A DNA stretch of 64,000 nucleotides from Lycium barbarum. Its lineage: Eukaryota > Streptophyta > Magnoliopsida > Solanales > Solanaceae. The DNA lies in the NCBI RefSeq assembly GCF_019175385.1, contig NC_083346.1:87248543-87312542 (forward strand). The letters run 5' to 3'. Below the pieces are notes generated by a model, which was not told the DNA's origin, searched no databases, and saw only the letters and a program-made list of their open reading frames with translations. A program made the translations under genes and the position numbers. Below are positions 1 to 11,891 of the stretch, piece after piece. Numbering within the stretch: the first letter of the stretch is position 1; each line of letters starts with the position of its first letter.

Positions 1-560
1 GACTTGTACTTGGTTACTGGCTTGTGATTGACTTATACTTTGTTGATTTACCTGTTTATCTTACTTTATTGTCTTGGTATATGTTAGCTAATCTTATACG
101 GCCTATCATACCTACCAGTACGCAATGTTTGTACTGACCTGCACTTGTTGTATTCCTTTAGGAATGCAGAGTATTAGGTGGGATCGGTGTCTACCCCTCG
201 TGGCTGAGAGTTCGAGGTTGCTGATTCGAGTCTGTTGGGGTGAGCATGTGGACGCTTCGCCACCCAAAGACTCTTCTTCCATTATGTCTTACTTTGTGTT
301 TTGAGACATTATTGAGACTATTGATGTATTATTATTACTTCCGGACTTATAGATTTTAGTTAGATATTTTGGTATGACCAGACCAGATACTGCGATGGTT
401 TTTGATTACTTCCGCATTTATTATATATTCATATGATAGACTTCGTTACTTTATCTTCTTCCGCTATTAATACTGTGTTCGTGAGTGTTGGGTTAAGAGT
501 TCTCCTACCGAGGTGGGATAGGTAGGTGCCCGCGCGACTTTGTAAAATTGGGTCGTGACA
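1..560 (+). mobile_element. 3' part of a Ty3/gypsy (chromovirus-type) LTR
   Basis: The stretch ends in GGGTCGTGACA at 560, the same terminal motif as the complete chromovirus LTR that ends at 27120. A segment near 118-140 (GTACGCAATGTTTGTACTGAC) matches the GTACAATGTTCGTACTGACG segment of that LTR at about 19006. The two are otherwise divergent, so this is another subfamily. The left end lies outside the window, so it is unknown whether this is a solo LTR or the end of a full element. No coding sequence is visible. Confidence 0.6.
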
Positions 561-895
561 TAAAAGCCCTAACCTTTAGAGTGAAATCTTACATAAAACT
601 CAAAAGAAGCCAAAAATATTTGCTATGAGGTTTTCATTTGCAGTTAAAAATTAAAAGAACGCAAGTATAAAAACTAGAATCAAGAGATAATAACATAAGG
701 CAAAATTATAATAGGAGCTATAGAGAGAGAGAGACAAAAACGTCTTTATGGATAATTAATAAGCTTTGCATAATGAATAATATTGAAGCAGAATTCAAAA
801 AGGAAATAAAACCAACTTACTAATTGTGAAAACTCGAAATTCAAGATACATTTTCTTATGTCTTTTATCCAAAAACTAAAAAAGTATCACGATTA
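561..895. other. Stretch with no recognisable feature
   Basis: AT-rich sequence between two elements. It holds a short GA microsatellite near 722-732. I see no gene or repeat end here. Confidence 0.5.
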
Positions 896-900
896 GGTAC

Positions 901-2107
901 TGTTACAGGCTGTGCATCCACCAAACAGTATCTGAGGGACCTACGAGTACTAGTTCTCTTATGCAGTGCAGTGCAGTGCTACAATCAACACAGGATTTTT
1001 ACATGAAAAATACTTGCTCAAGGGACTAAAAACCACGACCTACCCCTGTAGGATTTCAACTCCACTAACTGAGCAACTCAGGTTACAACTCTATCGTAAG
1101 CTAGGAATTAACTCCCACAATACCTCACCCTTACAATAATGCTTATGCAACCCTCACACTTGACTATCCCTAGCCAAGCACACTAATATACCTAGACTCA
1201 CCCCAGCCTAGTGTACCACTCAAAGGCACCCTTTGAGAATTCACCACTGTGACTAACTCTAGCCTAGTGTACCACTTAAGAGCTTATAGAAGCAACCTTG
1301 AGAATTTAGAATACCTACAAACAGCTTCTTTTTATGGAAGATTAGGTTTACATTTTAAGCATAAAAGAACAAAGACTCAACAACCTAAGGACCTAAAAAT
1401 ATCTTCAGTTCTGGACCTGGTCCTTCAGGTTGCTGAGGCTCTATTCTTGAGAAACGCCTTGAATGGTGGAGACTTGCACTTTGTATGGAGCAATTTTCAA
1501 ATTGTGCAAGAATGAGTCTTCTCTTGGAAGATGATGTCTTTATATGCATGGAGAGAGAGAGAGTATAGAGATGACCGCTCGTGAAATCTGGACCGTTAAT
1601 CACTCGGCCATGATGAGGTACTACTGTACAGCTGCATTGTACTTTTCAGCTGCTCACTTTACAGCTGTGCATTTGGACTTTCAGCTTCAGTGACCAGAAC
1701 CTTTATCTGGAGAAACCTGGTTCCTCATCTATTCTTCGAACACGTTGTAAATACTGGATACACTGTCAGTAGCTCTACAGCTGCATTGTTAGTTGAGCAG
1801 GCTGGAGACCTGATCCCATCTGGTCCTTCTGCATCAACATATCTGGTCTCTCATATATGAGTAGGTCCTGCAGGCATCTAATTATTAACTGAGCAGACTG
1901 GAGACCTGATCCCATCTGGTCCTTCTGAGTCAACATATCTAGTCTCTCATATATAAGCAGTTCATGCAGGCATATGATCCTTCAAGAAGCAAGCTAGACA
2001 GGCAACATATGAGATATCATTAGGTTAACTAAGTTCAGACAGATGAACCTAATTGTATCTGGTTCCTTAGGGTTTGTCATTTCATCAAAACATATCATTT
2101 CTTATCA
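901..2107 (-). repeat. 3' LTR (in element orientation) of the non-autonomous element
   Basis: It matches 4727-5929 along its length. It contains an imperfect tandem duplication of about 100 bp near 1797-1975, each unit carrying GACCTGATCCCATCTGGTCC and an ATATCTGGTCTCTCATATAT-type segment. The same duplication is in the other LTR, so it predates insertion. Confidence 0.85.
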
Positions 2108-2108
2108 G

Positions 2109-2121
2109 TTTCCCCCTTTTT
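2109..2121 (-). other. Polypurine tract
   Basis: On the minus strand this reads AAAAAGGGGGAAA directly before the LTR. It is the expected primer site for plus-strand DNA synthesis and fixes the orientation of the element. Confidence 0.75.
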
Positions 2122-4349
2122 GATGATGAAAAATCGACATCCTTTGTATTCTCCCTAAGGACCAGATCCCTTATCCAGATACCTCATTTGTTCCCCCTGA
2201 GACTCAGACCTCGAGATACATAGTAGTCCTCTAGTTCTTTGAGTAAGGTTTGTCAAATCATCAAAACATGTCATGACATATCAATTTCCTCTTTTTTTAT
2301 GATAATAAACTCATAGACAAAGTTCCCCTTTAGAACTAGATTCCCACTCGCTTCCCTTGCGATCAGTCCTTCCGTTTTCCCAACTTAGAGTCATCTTTCC
2401 CTTTTTCATGGTTCCCCTTATCTTTCACACATGTCTCTCTCACATATATCGATTATATTATTGAGACTGTAAAATGTATGGCGAGGCCATATTGAGGACC
2501 GAGTTTTTCGCTCTCTCTGGTTTCACCAGATTTGACAATCATCAAAACATACATATAGTCATTTTCCCCTTTTTTAATGGTGACAAACTATCTGTCTCAC
2601 ACCATTCTTCCTCCCTTTCCCACCCCTTAGTTTTCTTCCCCCTTTTGGTATCATTGAAAAGAGTAATAAAAGTAGCATAGGCCAAAAAGAAGTTCTATAA
2701 CACTAACTCATGGCCACTAGGGCAACACAACATAAGCAAGAATAGTAACAACAAGTAGTAAGATCATTGCACAAATCAGAGTAGTTGCCTAGATTAGATT
2801 AAGCATATCAAAAACATAGTAGTCTTAGTTAGTACAAATGTGATTCCTAAACTGCCATGAGCGCCATAGTCATTAAGCGATGGAATACAAAGGGTCAGAT
2901 ATTCAGAGGGACTAGGAGGGGATCAAGAGCTAAGGATTAGTGGGTCTAGACAGAGGTTTTTAGCTTCCTTTGCAGCACCACTGAGACCTTTTCCCATTTC
3001 CTTTTAAGCATTTTCATTTCTCCATACTTTCCACATTATCCTCAATGTAATATCGTGCACAACAGGCAAGCAAATGTGCATAATAGGATGGTGGATTCAT
3101 GGATACCGAACGTGTACACCTTGCATATGTAGCAAAGAAGTTTGTAGCTGTGCAGGATCCGTTCTCGTTAATCAGTACATGGTAATGAGTTGAACGACTA
3201 CTACCTTATATTTTAGCATGTCTATACCAGTAAACATTAGGCTCCATAAGGTGGCACATCTTGGTATCTATCACAGTACCTAGCAAGGTGTTTCCATCCT
3301 TATTTGTCATGTTAGGATCATTGTGGTTCGCAGGGAGCAGATGTGCATGATGTCTCTTCTACACGACCACAAGGATTACTCGTGACAGATACCTCTCTTC
3401 CAATGGATAGCATGCCTTGCGGATTACATTCATTTCTTCCCTAATAGGTTCCTTCCCCTTTATCCATTTCGTCATCAAATCCTTCTGAGTTCCTTCATCA
3501 TTTTCTTTTGCCTTCAAGGCCTTCAAACCCCTTAACAATTTCAGTTCCACTTTCTATGATATTAGACCTGTTTCGTTCCCTCTCATTTAGAGTCATCGAG
3601 GAGAAGGTCTACACAAGGCTCATAAAATCTTTTATCTGTTCTAGAATAATTGATGGAAGTGGGACTTTCAAGAGTCATACTATCTTTGGGATCTGGTAAT
3701 GATATGGTGGGGTTTAGATTTTGGCGAGTGGGGAAGGATGATTCAGATTTTAGATATGGTAAAAAAGAAATTTGTAAGATCTGAAGAGAAATGGTTTTCT
3801 TTTGAGGTACGAAGAGCTTCAAGATGGACAGGAATTTAAAGGGCTCAAATTAGAATAGGAAGCAGAAGAGTCTTAATGACGTGGCATTCCAAACAGTTCT
3901 AAAACATATTAAGCACTGAAGAGACTACTAACCTGAGTCATAGAGACCAGGTCCCTTGACAATTTTGAAAAAGAGGCAAGAGCTCTGAGATGTGCAATGT
4001 CACTTATGCTTGTGCTATCCTGATCCTGCAACTCGTGTGTACCTGTGATGGTAAAAGAGTGAGTTAGATGTCACCAAAAAACACCTTTTAACATTGTACC
4101 TTTCCTCTTAACATAGCCAAGCATGAAGAAATTTGAGGAAAGGAAACAAGTTGAGCTTGATTAGACTGATCTCCTATCTTCCAAAGTGCTTCCTGTTCAG
4201 CTTCATTTCACAAGAGCATACTCCCACTTGAAGGTCCTTGAATGAGGGGAATCATCCATTCTCTTAGTTGTGAGCTTTGAGCAGTCTCCTTTTATGTAAT
4301 TTTTGACTGCCTCTTCTCACTCAAGCTTGCCACCAGATTCACTCATTTG

Positions 4350-4625
4350 ATTTTAAAGCCCAACGTATCTTGGGTCTCATGCAATGATAGAACTGGTGAG
4401 TTTAAGCTTCTTTTTGTCCATGTAGGCAGCACCTACTTCCTTTTCAGGGTCAGTCAGCTCTTGGCTTCTTCTCAATCTTTTGACCAGTCCCAGATTCACC
4501 CCCGTAACTTTGTATAGGAACATAAGGTTCATCACAAATGATGTCCCACAGCTTAGATTCTCGGCCATGAAAAGTTATTCCTTCTCCCCTTCCACCATCC
4601 ATGATAATCTCTGTTGGATCTTGGT
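4350..4625 (-). pseudogene. Degenerate gag fragment of a Copia element
   Basis: Just downstream of the primer site, the minus strand encodes pieces that look like plant Copia gag of the UBN2 type. One frame has a segment with LWDIICDEP. A second frame has a segment with RSQELTDPEKE, followed by a lysine-rich stretch resembling the family's DRKKIEKNYKAKK region. The two lie in different frames, so at least one frameshift has occurred and no complete protein is possible. The position fits a gag start. Identification is by motif memory and is moderate; a chance match is less likely given the matching orientation and position. Confidence 0.5.
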
Positions 4626-4712
4626 GATCTTATGATAAATTCTTCTTTCTCTAGGCTTGGTGAACTAGCTATGATGAAGATCCTCTCTAGGTGTTAACCT
4701 TTTATAAAACCT

Positions 4713-4724
4713 GCTCTGGTACCA
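4713..4724 (-). other. Primer binding site (initiator-Met tRNA)
   Basis: On the minus strand this reads TGGTACCAGAGC, one base different from the usual plant TGGTATCAGAGC. It lies two bases inside the LTR that ends at 4727. Confidence 0.8.
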
Positions 4725-4726
4725 AT

Positions 4727-5929
4727 TGTTACAGGCCGTGCCTCTACAAAATAGTATATGAGGGACCTGGCCGTGTACCAGTTCCCTTATGCAGTGCAGT
4801 GTGAGAATAAACACAAGATTTTTACGTTGAAAACTCCTTGCTCAAGGGATTGAAAATTCCGACCTACCCCTGTAGGATTTAAACTCCACTAACCGAGCAA
4901 CTCAGGTTACAACTCTATCGTAAGCTAGGAATTAACTCCCATAATCCCTCACCCTCACAATAGCACTTATGCAACCCTCACACTTAACTACCCCTAGCTA
5001 AGCATACTAATATACCTAGACTCACCCCAGCCTAGTGTACCACTCAAAGGCACCCTTTGAAAATTCACCACTGTGACTAACTATAGCCTAGTATACCACT
5101 CAAGATCTTGTGGAAGCAACCTTGAGAATTTAGAACACCTACAAACAGCTTCTTTTTATGGAAGAGTAGGTTTACATTTTAATCACAAAAGAACAAAGAA
5201 TCAACAACCTAAGGATCTAAAAATATCTTCAGTTCTAGACCTGGTCCTTCGGGTTGCTGAGGCACTGTTCTTGAGGAACACCTTGAATGGTGAAGACTTG
5301 CACTTTGTATGGAGAAATTTTCAGACTGTGCAAGAATGAGTCTTCTCTTAGAAGATGATGTCTTTATATGCATGGAGAGAGAGATAGTAGAGATGACCGC
5401 TCGTGAAATCTGGACCGTTAATCACTCAGCCTTGATGAGGCACTGTTGTACAGCTGCATTGTATTTTTCAGCCGCTCACTTTACAGCTGTGGATTTGGAC
5501 TTTCAGCTTCAATGACCAGAACCTTTATTTGGAGGAACCTGGTTCCTCATCTGTTCTTCGAACACATTGTAAATACTGGATACGCAGTCAGTAGCTCTAC
5601 AGCTACATTGTTGGCGGAGCAGGCTGGAGACCTGATCCCATCTGGTCCTTCTGCATCAACATATTTGGTCTCTCATATATGAGCAGTTCCTGCAGGCATC
5701 TAATTGTTGGCTGACCAGGCTGGAGACCTGATCCCATCTGATCCTTCTGAATCAACATATCTGGTCTCTCATATATGAGCAGTTCCTGCAGGCATCTGAT
5801 CCTTCAAGAAGCAAGTTAGACAGGCAGCATATGAGATACCATAAGGTTAACTAAGTTCAGACAAATGAACCTAATTGTATCTGGTTCCTTAGGGTTTGTC
5901 ATGTCATCAAAACATATCATTTCTTATCA
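4727..5929 (-). repeat. 5' LTR (in element orientation) of the non-autonomous element
   Basis: Direct repeat partner of 901-2107, with the same TGTTACAGGC start and TTATCA end on the plus strand. By eye it differs by scattered substitutions and small indels, so the insertion is not recent. Confidence 0.85.
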
Positions 5930-5934
5930 GCTAC

Positions 5935-6539
5935 AACCACAGAATTCGGAGGCTGAGATATATGCTTGATGTGCCAAGAGTAGCTTAATTCAAGAGTTGT
6001 CAGTCTGAGATTTGAAAAAAAAAAACTATCGATGTCAGTCTGAGATTTGGAGAAAAATACTACTGACAGGGTACATAACTGGAATTTGAAAAAAAAAAAA
6101 AAAAACAATACTTAGTCTTGTATTATATGCATGAAAATTAGAAGTTACTAATTTAACAATAAGACCAAAAGCAAAATGCCATATTGCGAGTTAAAACTTT
6201 CAGAAAAACTTTAGAAAAACTATTATGTAGGGAATGCAGAGTAGAATCATGAGATTCTTACATAAGGATAGGGGTAGAAAATGAAAATCAATACTTTGCA
6301 AGGAAGGGAAAAAATCAATTTGGTAGAGCCAAATATATAATCAAGACCATAACCTTATAAATTGTACCAATTTAAGAACAGGAGTACCTGAAAGGAATGA
6401 CAAATCATTTCGAGTTACTAGAAGATCCTATCAATAATTTCAAGAGGCTATTTTCTAGCTCCTCTGCCCCTATTTTCACCTTTATAGATACACCAAAGAG
6501 CAAAAGAAAAGGCAACTGCTTTCATCACAAACGAGGTGA
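5935..6539. other. Stretch with no gene
   Basis: AT-rich sequence. CAGTCTGAGATTTG occurs twice (about 6001 and 6033), each followed by an A-run, a small local duplication. No coding potential is seen. Confidence 0.4.
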
Positions 6540-6544
6540 ATCAA

Positions 6545-7979
6545 TGATGTACCGTGAAATTATGGCACATTCGATGCTTTTTTGCTATAAGTTTTACTTG
6601 TTTTTAAGCATGTCTTGGTCTTTTTGATGTGTTTGTGACATGTTGCAGATGTTTCACGTATTTCGGGAGCAAGTCGTGGAAATGGAGTAAAAAGATGTTC
6701 AAAGAAAGAAAAATAACTGAAGCCTGATTTATACGGAGGAACATACGGACCGTAGATTATTCACTGTCCGTAAAAGCCATCGTAGATGCTTAACAGTAAG
6801 GCCTCAGACCTGAAGAGGAAGTCCAGGCAGAAGTACGGACCGTATATTATTTACGGTCTGTAACTCCCACCGTAGATTGGCTCCAGAGAAGTCTTAAAGA
6901 TAAGAGAATTTTACGGACAAGTTATACGGACCGTATAATATTTACGGTCCGTAAAAGTGGAGCGTATATCTGACAACTGGGGAAGATTCTACGGAGAACT
7001 GTTCAATGATTCTACGGACCGTATAAAATGTACGGTCCGTACATTGGACCGTTGGGGGGCAATTTTGTCAATCTTATTTTGCACGACTTTGACTCTTATA
7101 AATACCTTATTTAGGTTTCTTATAAAGGACATTACAGCAGAACTCGGTTTTATTTTCCTTAACACTAATTATTCATAGTTTTGGAAGTCTTTTGGGGATT
7201 ACAAACAATTGCAATTAATTTCTCTTCAATTCCAAGCAATCAATTGTAAGCATTATGATCTCCATTATTTCTTATTGTTCTTCTTCTTCTATAAGTAGCT
7301 AAATTTCCTTACTAGGGTTGTGAACCCAAGTGATGGATGTTTTGTGATTGGGTTTGTGATTGATATACACATAATGGATTATTAGATTTTATTTATTCTT
7401 CATTCTTCATTGTTAATTAATGATCGCAAACATTGATTAAAGTCATAACCCTTGATTTATTTGGGAAAATAATTAGGGTTGGTAAGAATAAATAACAAGA
7501 ACTCAAAGCTTTAAACTTTGTTTAATAAATTCACTTAGGAATAAGAAGAATTTACTTGACATGATTAATCGTTCTTCATAGTTACTTTCTTATATTTGGG
7601 AAAATCATTGAAAGTGATAATCTTTATTTATTGGGAAATAGTAGAAATTCATATAGAAATTAAGTGAATTCATATAATGATCCATTAGAAGTATATCAAG
7701 ATCAATACTCATGATCATACACTCTATCTAACAGGGACACAACCTTAGTTTCTTTTACCATAAATTACCGCCCAAAGCAATTAGTTAGAAATTAGTCATA
7801 AAAAAATCAACTTTTACCAAAATCATCGGATTAAGACATTAGACCTAAATTTAGCATTCTACGACTTTAGTAACCATTTTACACCATAATCCTTGCGGGA
7901 TTCGACCCCAACCTTGTTGAGTTACTATATTTGACAACGTCCGCGTTATATCATTAATAGGTGTAATTTGAGCGTATCA
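6545..7979 (+). mobile_element. Solo LTR of a large gypsy-type element
   Basis: The stretch begins TGATGTACCG, ends GAGCGTATCA, and is flanked on both sides by ATCAA (6540-6544 and 7980-7984), as expected for a 1.4-kb solo LTR. A TATA-like TTATAAATA lies near 7094, and GGGATTCGACCCC near the end is typical of large plant gypsy LTRs. No second copy and no internal region is present. An alternative start at 6625 (TGATGTGTTT) is possible but has no matching flank. Confidence 0.6.
6728..7046. repeat. Cluster of TACGGACCGTA / TACGGTCCGTA inverted repeats
   Basis: Four paired blocks, each with TACGGACCGTA followed within 7-15 bases by its complement or a near copy (about 6737, 6835, 6926 and 7013). 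The last pair is perfect, with a 7-base spacer, and would fold into an 11-bp hairpin. The same motif occurs in the unrelated LTRs at 17033 and 24671. Confidence 0.8.
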
Positions 7980-7984
7980 ATCAA

Positions 7985-8504
7985 CTACAACCAAAGACTA
8001 ATGAAATTTAGTCATTTAATGAGCAGTCATTGTCACAACTAATGAAATTATTGACTCATTTCATTTAGGTTCAATATTCAATGCCATCATAATTCGACGC
8101 CTTATAGACAGAAGTTGAGAAAAATTCAATGAATAGCGACATCACACTGGTAAGTCAGGAAATGCGAGCAAAAACTTCTCACCTGCCAGCCAGAAAGAAT
8201 AAGAACGAATAGAGCCATATATGCAGCTCTCGTTCAACAAAAACTAAATGGATATTTTGTAGCCGGCTGCTGGTTTTATACTGTTAATTGGAAAAAGTTT
8301 AAAAGATGGAAAATAAGCACATGATGTATTCCTGTTTGATTGTCAAATTCGTATATACAAACAACACATCAACGGTCAAGAAATAAATAAGAAATTGTCA
8401 AATATCCACTTTCAATGAAGTTTAAAGCTTTTGAATCACAGCAGCTCAAAAGCTAAAACACCCTAAAAGGATTATGTCTTATGGGTATCGTATATAATTA
8501 ATGT
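7985..8504. other. Flanking sequence with no recognised gene
   Basis: Unannotated sequence between the solo LTR and the hAT element. I see no clear reading frame or repeat. Confidence 0.4.
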
Positions 8505-8512
8505 GATATAAT

Positions 8513-8655
8513 TAAGCCCGTCAACCGGTCCGAACCGGAACCGGACCGGCAACTGGTTATGAAACCGGCCGGTTTCCGGTCTAAAAACCGAAACCTGACA
8601 CTGGTTCCGGTTTACCAGTTTGAAACCCCAAACCGGAACCGGTCCGGTTCAAAAT
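8513..8655. repeat. Subterminal CCGGTTCCGG repeats of the hAT element
   Basis: Dense, overlapping copies of GGTCCGGTT, CCGGAACCGG and GGTTTCCGGT in both orientations over about 140 bp next to the terminal repeat. In Ac-like elements such subterminal repeats bind the transposase; that role here is inferred. Confidence 0.8.
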
Positions 8656-8890
8656 GTCCAAAACCTCTTCTTCTTTTTTTGTATAGTATATATTAGTATA
8701 TTGTAGGTATATTTACATATGTTATATAAGTTTATAAGTAAATTTTATATATTTACTGACTAACAGGCTAACAGCAAGTCAGCAATACAGCATGTACGTG
8801 TATATATATATATTAAGTTATATGCTTAAGTTATACTACATATACATAAAATATAGTAAGAATATGCTTATATATATCAATATACTTAGG

Positions 8891-8892
<2 letters not shown>

Positions 8893-8968
<76 letters not shown>

Positions 8969-8970
8969 TT
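8893..8970. repeat. (TA)n followed by (GT)n microsatellite
   Basis: About 30 TA dinucleotides run into about 9 GT dinucleotides, inside the hAT element between the subterminal repeats and the transposase. Confidence 0.9.
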
Positions 8971-9271
8971 GTTTAAGTTATATGTATAATATATATTATA
9001 AGTATATTCTTAGACTCTTAGTATATTTTAGTTATTTTTGAAGTATATTACTTTCTAGTTTTTAATTTAAGTAGATGTATCATGTATATTATAAGTATAT
9101 TTTAGGTATATTCCTAACTTAATATAAGTAAAAATATGAACACAAGTAAATAGAAAAAAGCTCAATGAGCCATATATTTTATTCATTTTTATATAACATT
9201 TATTTGCAAGTTGTAGTTTTTTTAACTTGCAAATAATACATGAGTTGCAAAAAAATAGTAGAATAATAAAA

Positions 9272-11456
9272 TCACCAATTCTCAATCATTTGGTTAATTT
9301 CTCCCATATCATATTCGGTCATGGAGATATCTTCAAAGTCTTTCATTTGGTCCGGTCCACTTGCTATCAAATCTTCAATCTTTTCCTCTTCGCCTTCCTC
9401 CGCTTCTAAGTTCTGGTTGCGTCGCTCCGATCTAATCCAATCGTGAATGCGCGCTAGTACTTGCAAGCTAAAGCCGGATAATGAGTGTCTATGGTCTCCA
9501 ATTTGTTGTCTTCCTTGTCTAAATGCACTCTCCGAAGACACGGTTGATACTTGAACCGTAAGGATATCTCGAGTCATTCTTGAGAGTATCGGATGACTTG
9601 CCTTGTATTTCTTCCCCCATGCTAAGACGTCCAGCTCATCCAGTTCCTTGATATCCACATTTGGCTGCATCAAATAAAAGTGATATTCATCAAAGTTTGC
9701 ATTACAAGAAGGAGTTGGATGTGAATGTAAAACTTTTAAACCCGACAAGTCCTTTTTGCTACTTTGAGAAGTAATAGGGTGTGGAGCAACGGGTGTAGCA
9801 TGTTCTTCCAAACTAGAATAATGAGTAAAAACTTTTCTAAACTCATCATCAATAGCGGTTTTGGCTTCAGCTAAAGATGGTTGAACTCCCTCTTCAATTT
9901 CTAAAAATGTATAAATTTGACCAACTAATGCTTTAGTATAAGACACTTTTAAACAAGGATTTAAAAGAGAACTCAATATAAATAAAGTTGGGATGGGAAA
10001 AAAATACTTCTTAAATTTTGTTGTCATATCAAAAATAGTCACTTGATAACCGGGTTTATATTTATATTCTTGTAAAACTCGAGCTATTTCTGCTAAGTAG
10101 GCTAAAATTTCGGTTACCGTGGAATAGAATTATCTAGAAAAAGCAAGAGTTGTATTATAAAAATTTTCTAAGAGTTCAACACATTTCTTAACATCTTCCC
10201 AATCCGTAAAATTTAACCAATCATCACTATTAATATTGTATTTGTTGTGAACTTGTTGTATGGGAATCCTATACTCATATGCTTGTTGTAGCATAATGTA
10301 AGTGTAGTTCCACCTAGTCTCAATTTCTACTTGAATTTTTCTAGGTCTAAGGTTATTTTCCACACAAGCATTCTTAAAATCTCTAATTCTTCCCCTATTA
10401 GCATTACAAAAAAAAAAAACGCAACCGCGTCTCTAACTTTTTGAATAGAATCGTCAAAATGCATAAGACTCTCTTTAACAATTAAGTTTAAAATGTGACA
10501 ACTACATCTTACATGAAAAATATTTTTTAGCGGAGGGTTTAGTTCTCTTTTTAAAAGACCAATCGTCTTTGTATTATTAGAAACATTATGTAAAGCAATA
10601 CAAAGTGTTTTTCTATAAATGTTAAAAAATCTCATAATAGTAGACATTGAATTCGCTAAACATTTTCCATCGTGACGACCTTTTCTTTCATCATATAAAA
10701 AAGCTATAATTCTTTTTTGCATAACCCAATTGTCATCAACCCAATGACATGTAATAGCAAAAAAATCTAACTTGTTAAGACTAAGATCCAAATCAGCAGT
10801 AAGAGAAACATTACAATTTAAAGAATTAAATACATGGCGCAAATAAAATCTATATTTTTTACACAAATCTATAACATCCGCTCTACAAGTACTTCTAGGA
10901 ATACCCTCAAATAACGGATTATAACAACGTTGAATGTAAGTAACAAACCCCAAACCCGAAGGAAAGGAAAATGGTAAACAATCATAAGCTACCATTTTAG
11001 CTATTTCTACACGCTCTTTTTTCTTGTCATACTTAAAAATGTTACCGGTTCGTGGGTCTATCGTCATTTGAATACCCCCACATTTGAACCTGTTTGCTCT
11101 CCCCAAACATCCATATGTTTCTTTCTCATATAACCATTTAGTGTACCTGTTCCATAATCCTTACTAGTTTCTTGCTTAAAAGTAAATATTTGTCCACATA
11201 GGGTACATTTAGCTGTTTAACTTTCCCTATCCTTAGTCATAAATTTCCAAATTTTAGCAGTTGACTTACGAGTTCTAGGCGGTTTGTCTTGTGCATGTGA
11301 TTGTGCAGGACATGTATCTCCTATGGGATTTTCGGAGGGTTGTGTTTCATCATCAATTTCATTAAAAGTATCGGTATAATGTTGTTGCATTGCCTCATGA
11401 CCTAAAAGTGGATTATTTCCACCAATATCAATACCTAAATTAGGTGTTTCTTCCAC
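9272..11456 (-). pseudogene. hAT transposase pseudogene (BED finger, RNase H-like core, dimerisation domain)
   Basis: Reading right to left: an N-terminal segment (from 11456) ends in a BED-type motif with KSTAKIWKF; an in-frame TAA near 11216 is followed by TAKCTLCGQ, the CxxC half of the finger. A frameshift near 11080-11100 leads into the catalytic region (SLTADL, then HWVDDNWVMQKRIIAF and CHILNLIVKE). A run of T/A at about 10409-10420 gives a second frameshift. An in-frame TAA near 10127 breaks the next segment. The last 256 codons (10042-9272) hold the hAT dimerisation motif with ILSRMTRDILTVQVSTVSSE. The finger's LxRHLxKH part reads LNGYMRKKH, so its first histidine is lost. The protein resembles plant RICESLEEPER-type hAT transposases. 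It cannot be active. The first ATG lies only about 16 bp inside the terminal repeat, so there is little room for a promoter within the element. Confidence 0.88.
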
Positions 11457-11491
11457 AAATGTTTTCTCAACTTGATGGGCTTAGATATAAT

Positions 11492-11881
11492 AGCAACTTG
11501 ATGACCAAAGGGACAGACAGTGCACCTTGGTCCCCCGGCAATAACACCACTGGAAGCGGTACAACATGTGGTAGCATATTTGTTACTCCTATACAATTCA
11601 CATAAAAATTATACCAACCGATCCATTCAGGAAAAGTAAAACCTGCAGATATATAAGCTTTTATGCAATAACCCAAATGAAAAGATGGAAAACCACAATT
11701 GAAGGAGTAGGGGCGGAGTCACTACCACCGGTACTACCCTGCTTCTGTTTCAACTTCAGCACAAAACAACACCATATCATTTTATCACGAAATCAAATAA
11801 AATAAGATCAGAAAATTAATGAATCGCCAAATTAATATATGTTTGTCTACTTTCATATCCAAATTCATATTGATTAACTAT
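11492..11881. other. hAT target region; unassigned sequence
   Basis: On the minus strand 11676-11492 stays open for about 60 codons, with several aromatic residues and GDQGALSVP, but I recognise no family. It runs into the hAT terminal repeat, so the frame is partly accidental. It could be an old exon or chance. Confidence 0.3.
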
Positions 11882-11891
11882 AATTAAGTGC

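Larger units (their letters stand above)
901..5929 (-). mobile_element. Non-autonomous Copia-type LTR retrotransposon (LARD-like), minus strand
   Basis: Two direct repeats of about 1.2 kb (901-2107 and 4727-5929) both begin TGTTACAGGC and end TTCTTATCA. The flanks are GGTAC (896-900) and GCTAC (5930-5934), a 5-bp target duplication with one mismatch. On the minus strand the right repeat is followed by a near-perfect initiator-Met tRNA primer site (4713-4724), and a purine tract precedes the left repeat (complement of 2109-2121), so the element reads right to left. The 2.6-kb interior has no protease, integrase or reverse transcriptase, only a degenerate gag piece. It must have depended on enzymes from a relative. 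Total length is 5.0 kb. Confidence 0.85.
8513..11483 (-). mobile_element. hAT-superfamily DNA transposon, defective, minus strand
   Basis: The element is exactly delimited. Both flanks carry the 8-bp repeat GATATAAT (8505-8512 and 11484-11491), the size made by hAT transposases. The termini are inverted repeats TAAGCCCGTCAA (left) and TAAGCCCATCAA (complement of the right end), 11 of 12 identical. Inside is a minus-strand hAT transposase broken by stops and frameshifts. The left end carries a block of CCGGTTCCGG subterminal repeats that is absent from the right end. A TA/TG microsatellite lies inside. The matching flanks suggest a fairly young insertion, although the transposase is dead. Confidence 0.92.

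Noticed and set aside
901..5929. Two ~1.2-kb repeats as a simple segmental duplication
   Set aside because: TG/CA ends, a primer site, a purine tract and a near-matching 5-bp flank show they are LTRs of one element.
8792..8989. 65-codon frame rich in Tyr/Ile
   Set aside because: It is the translation of a (TA)n(TG)n microsatellite and has no complexity.
11467..11676. 69-codon minus-strand frame as a host gene
   Set aside because: It crosses the hAT target duplication and terminal repeat, and no family is recognised; kept only as a note.
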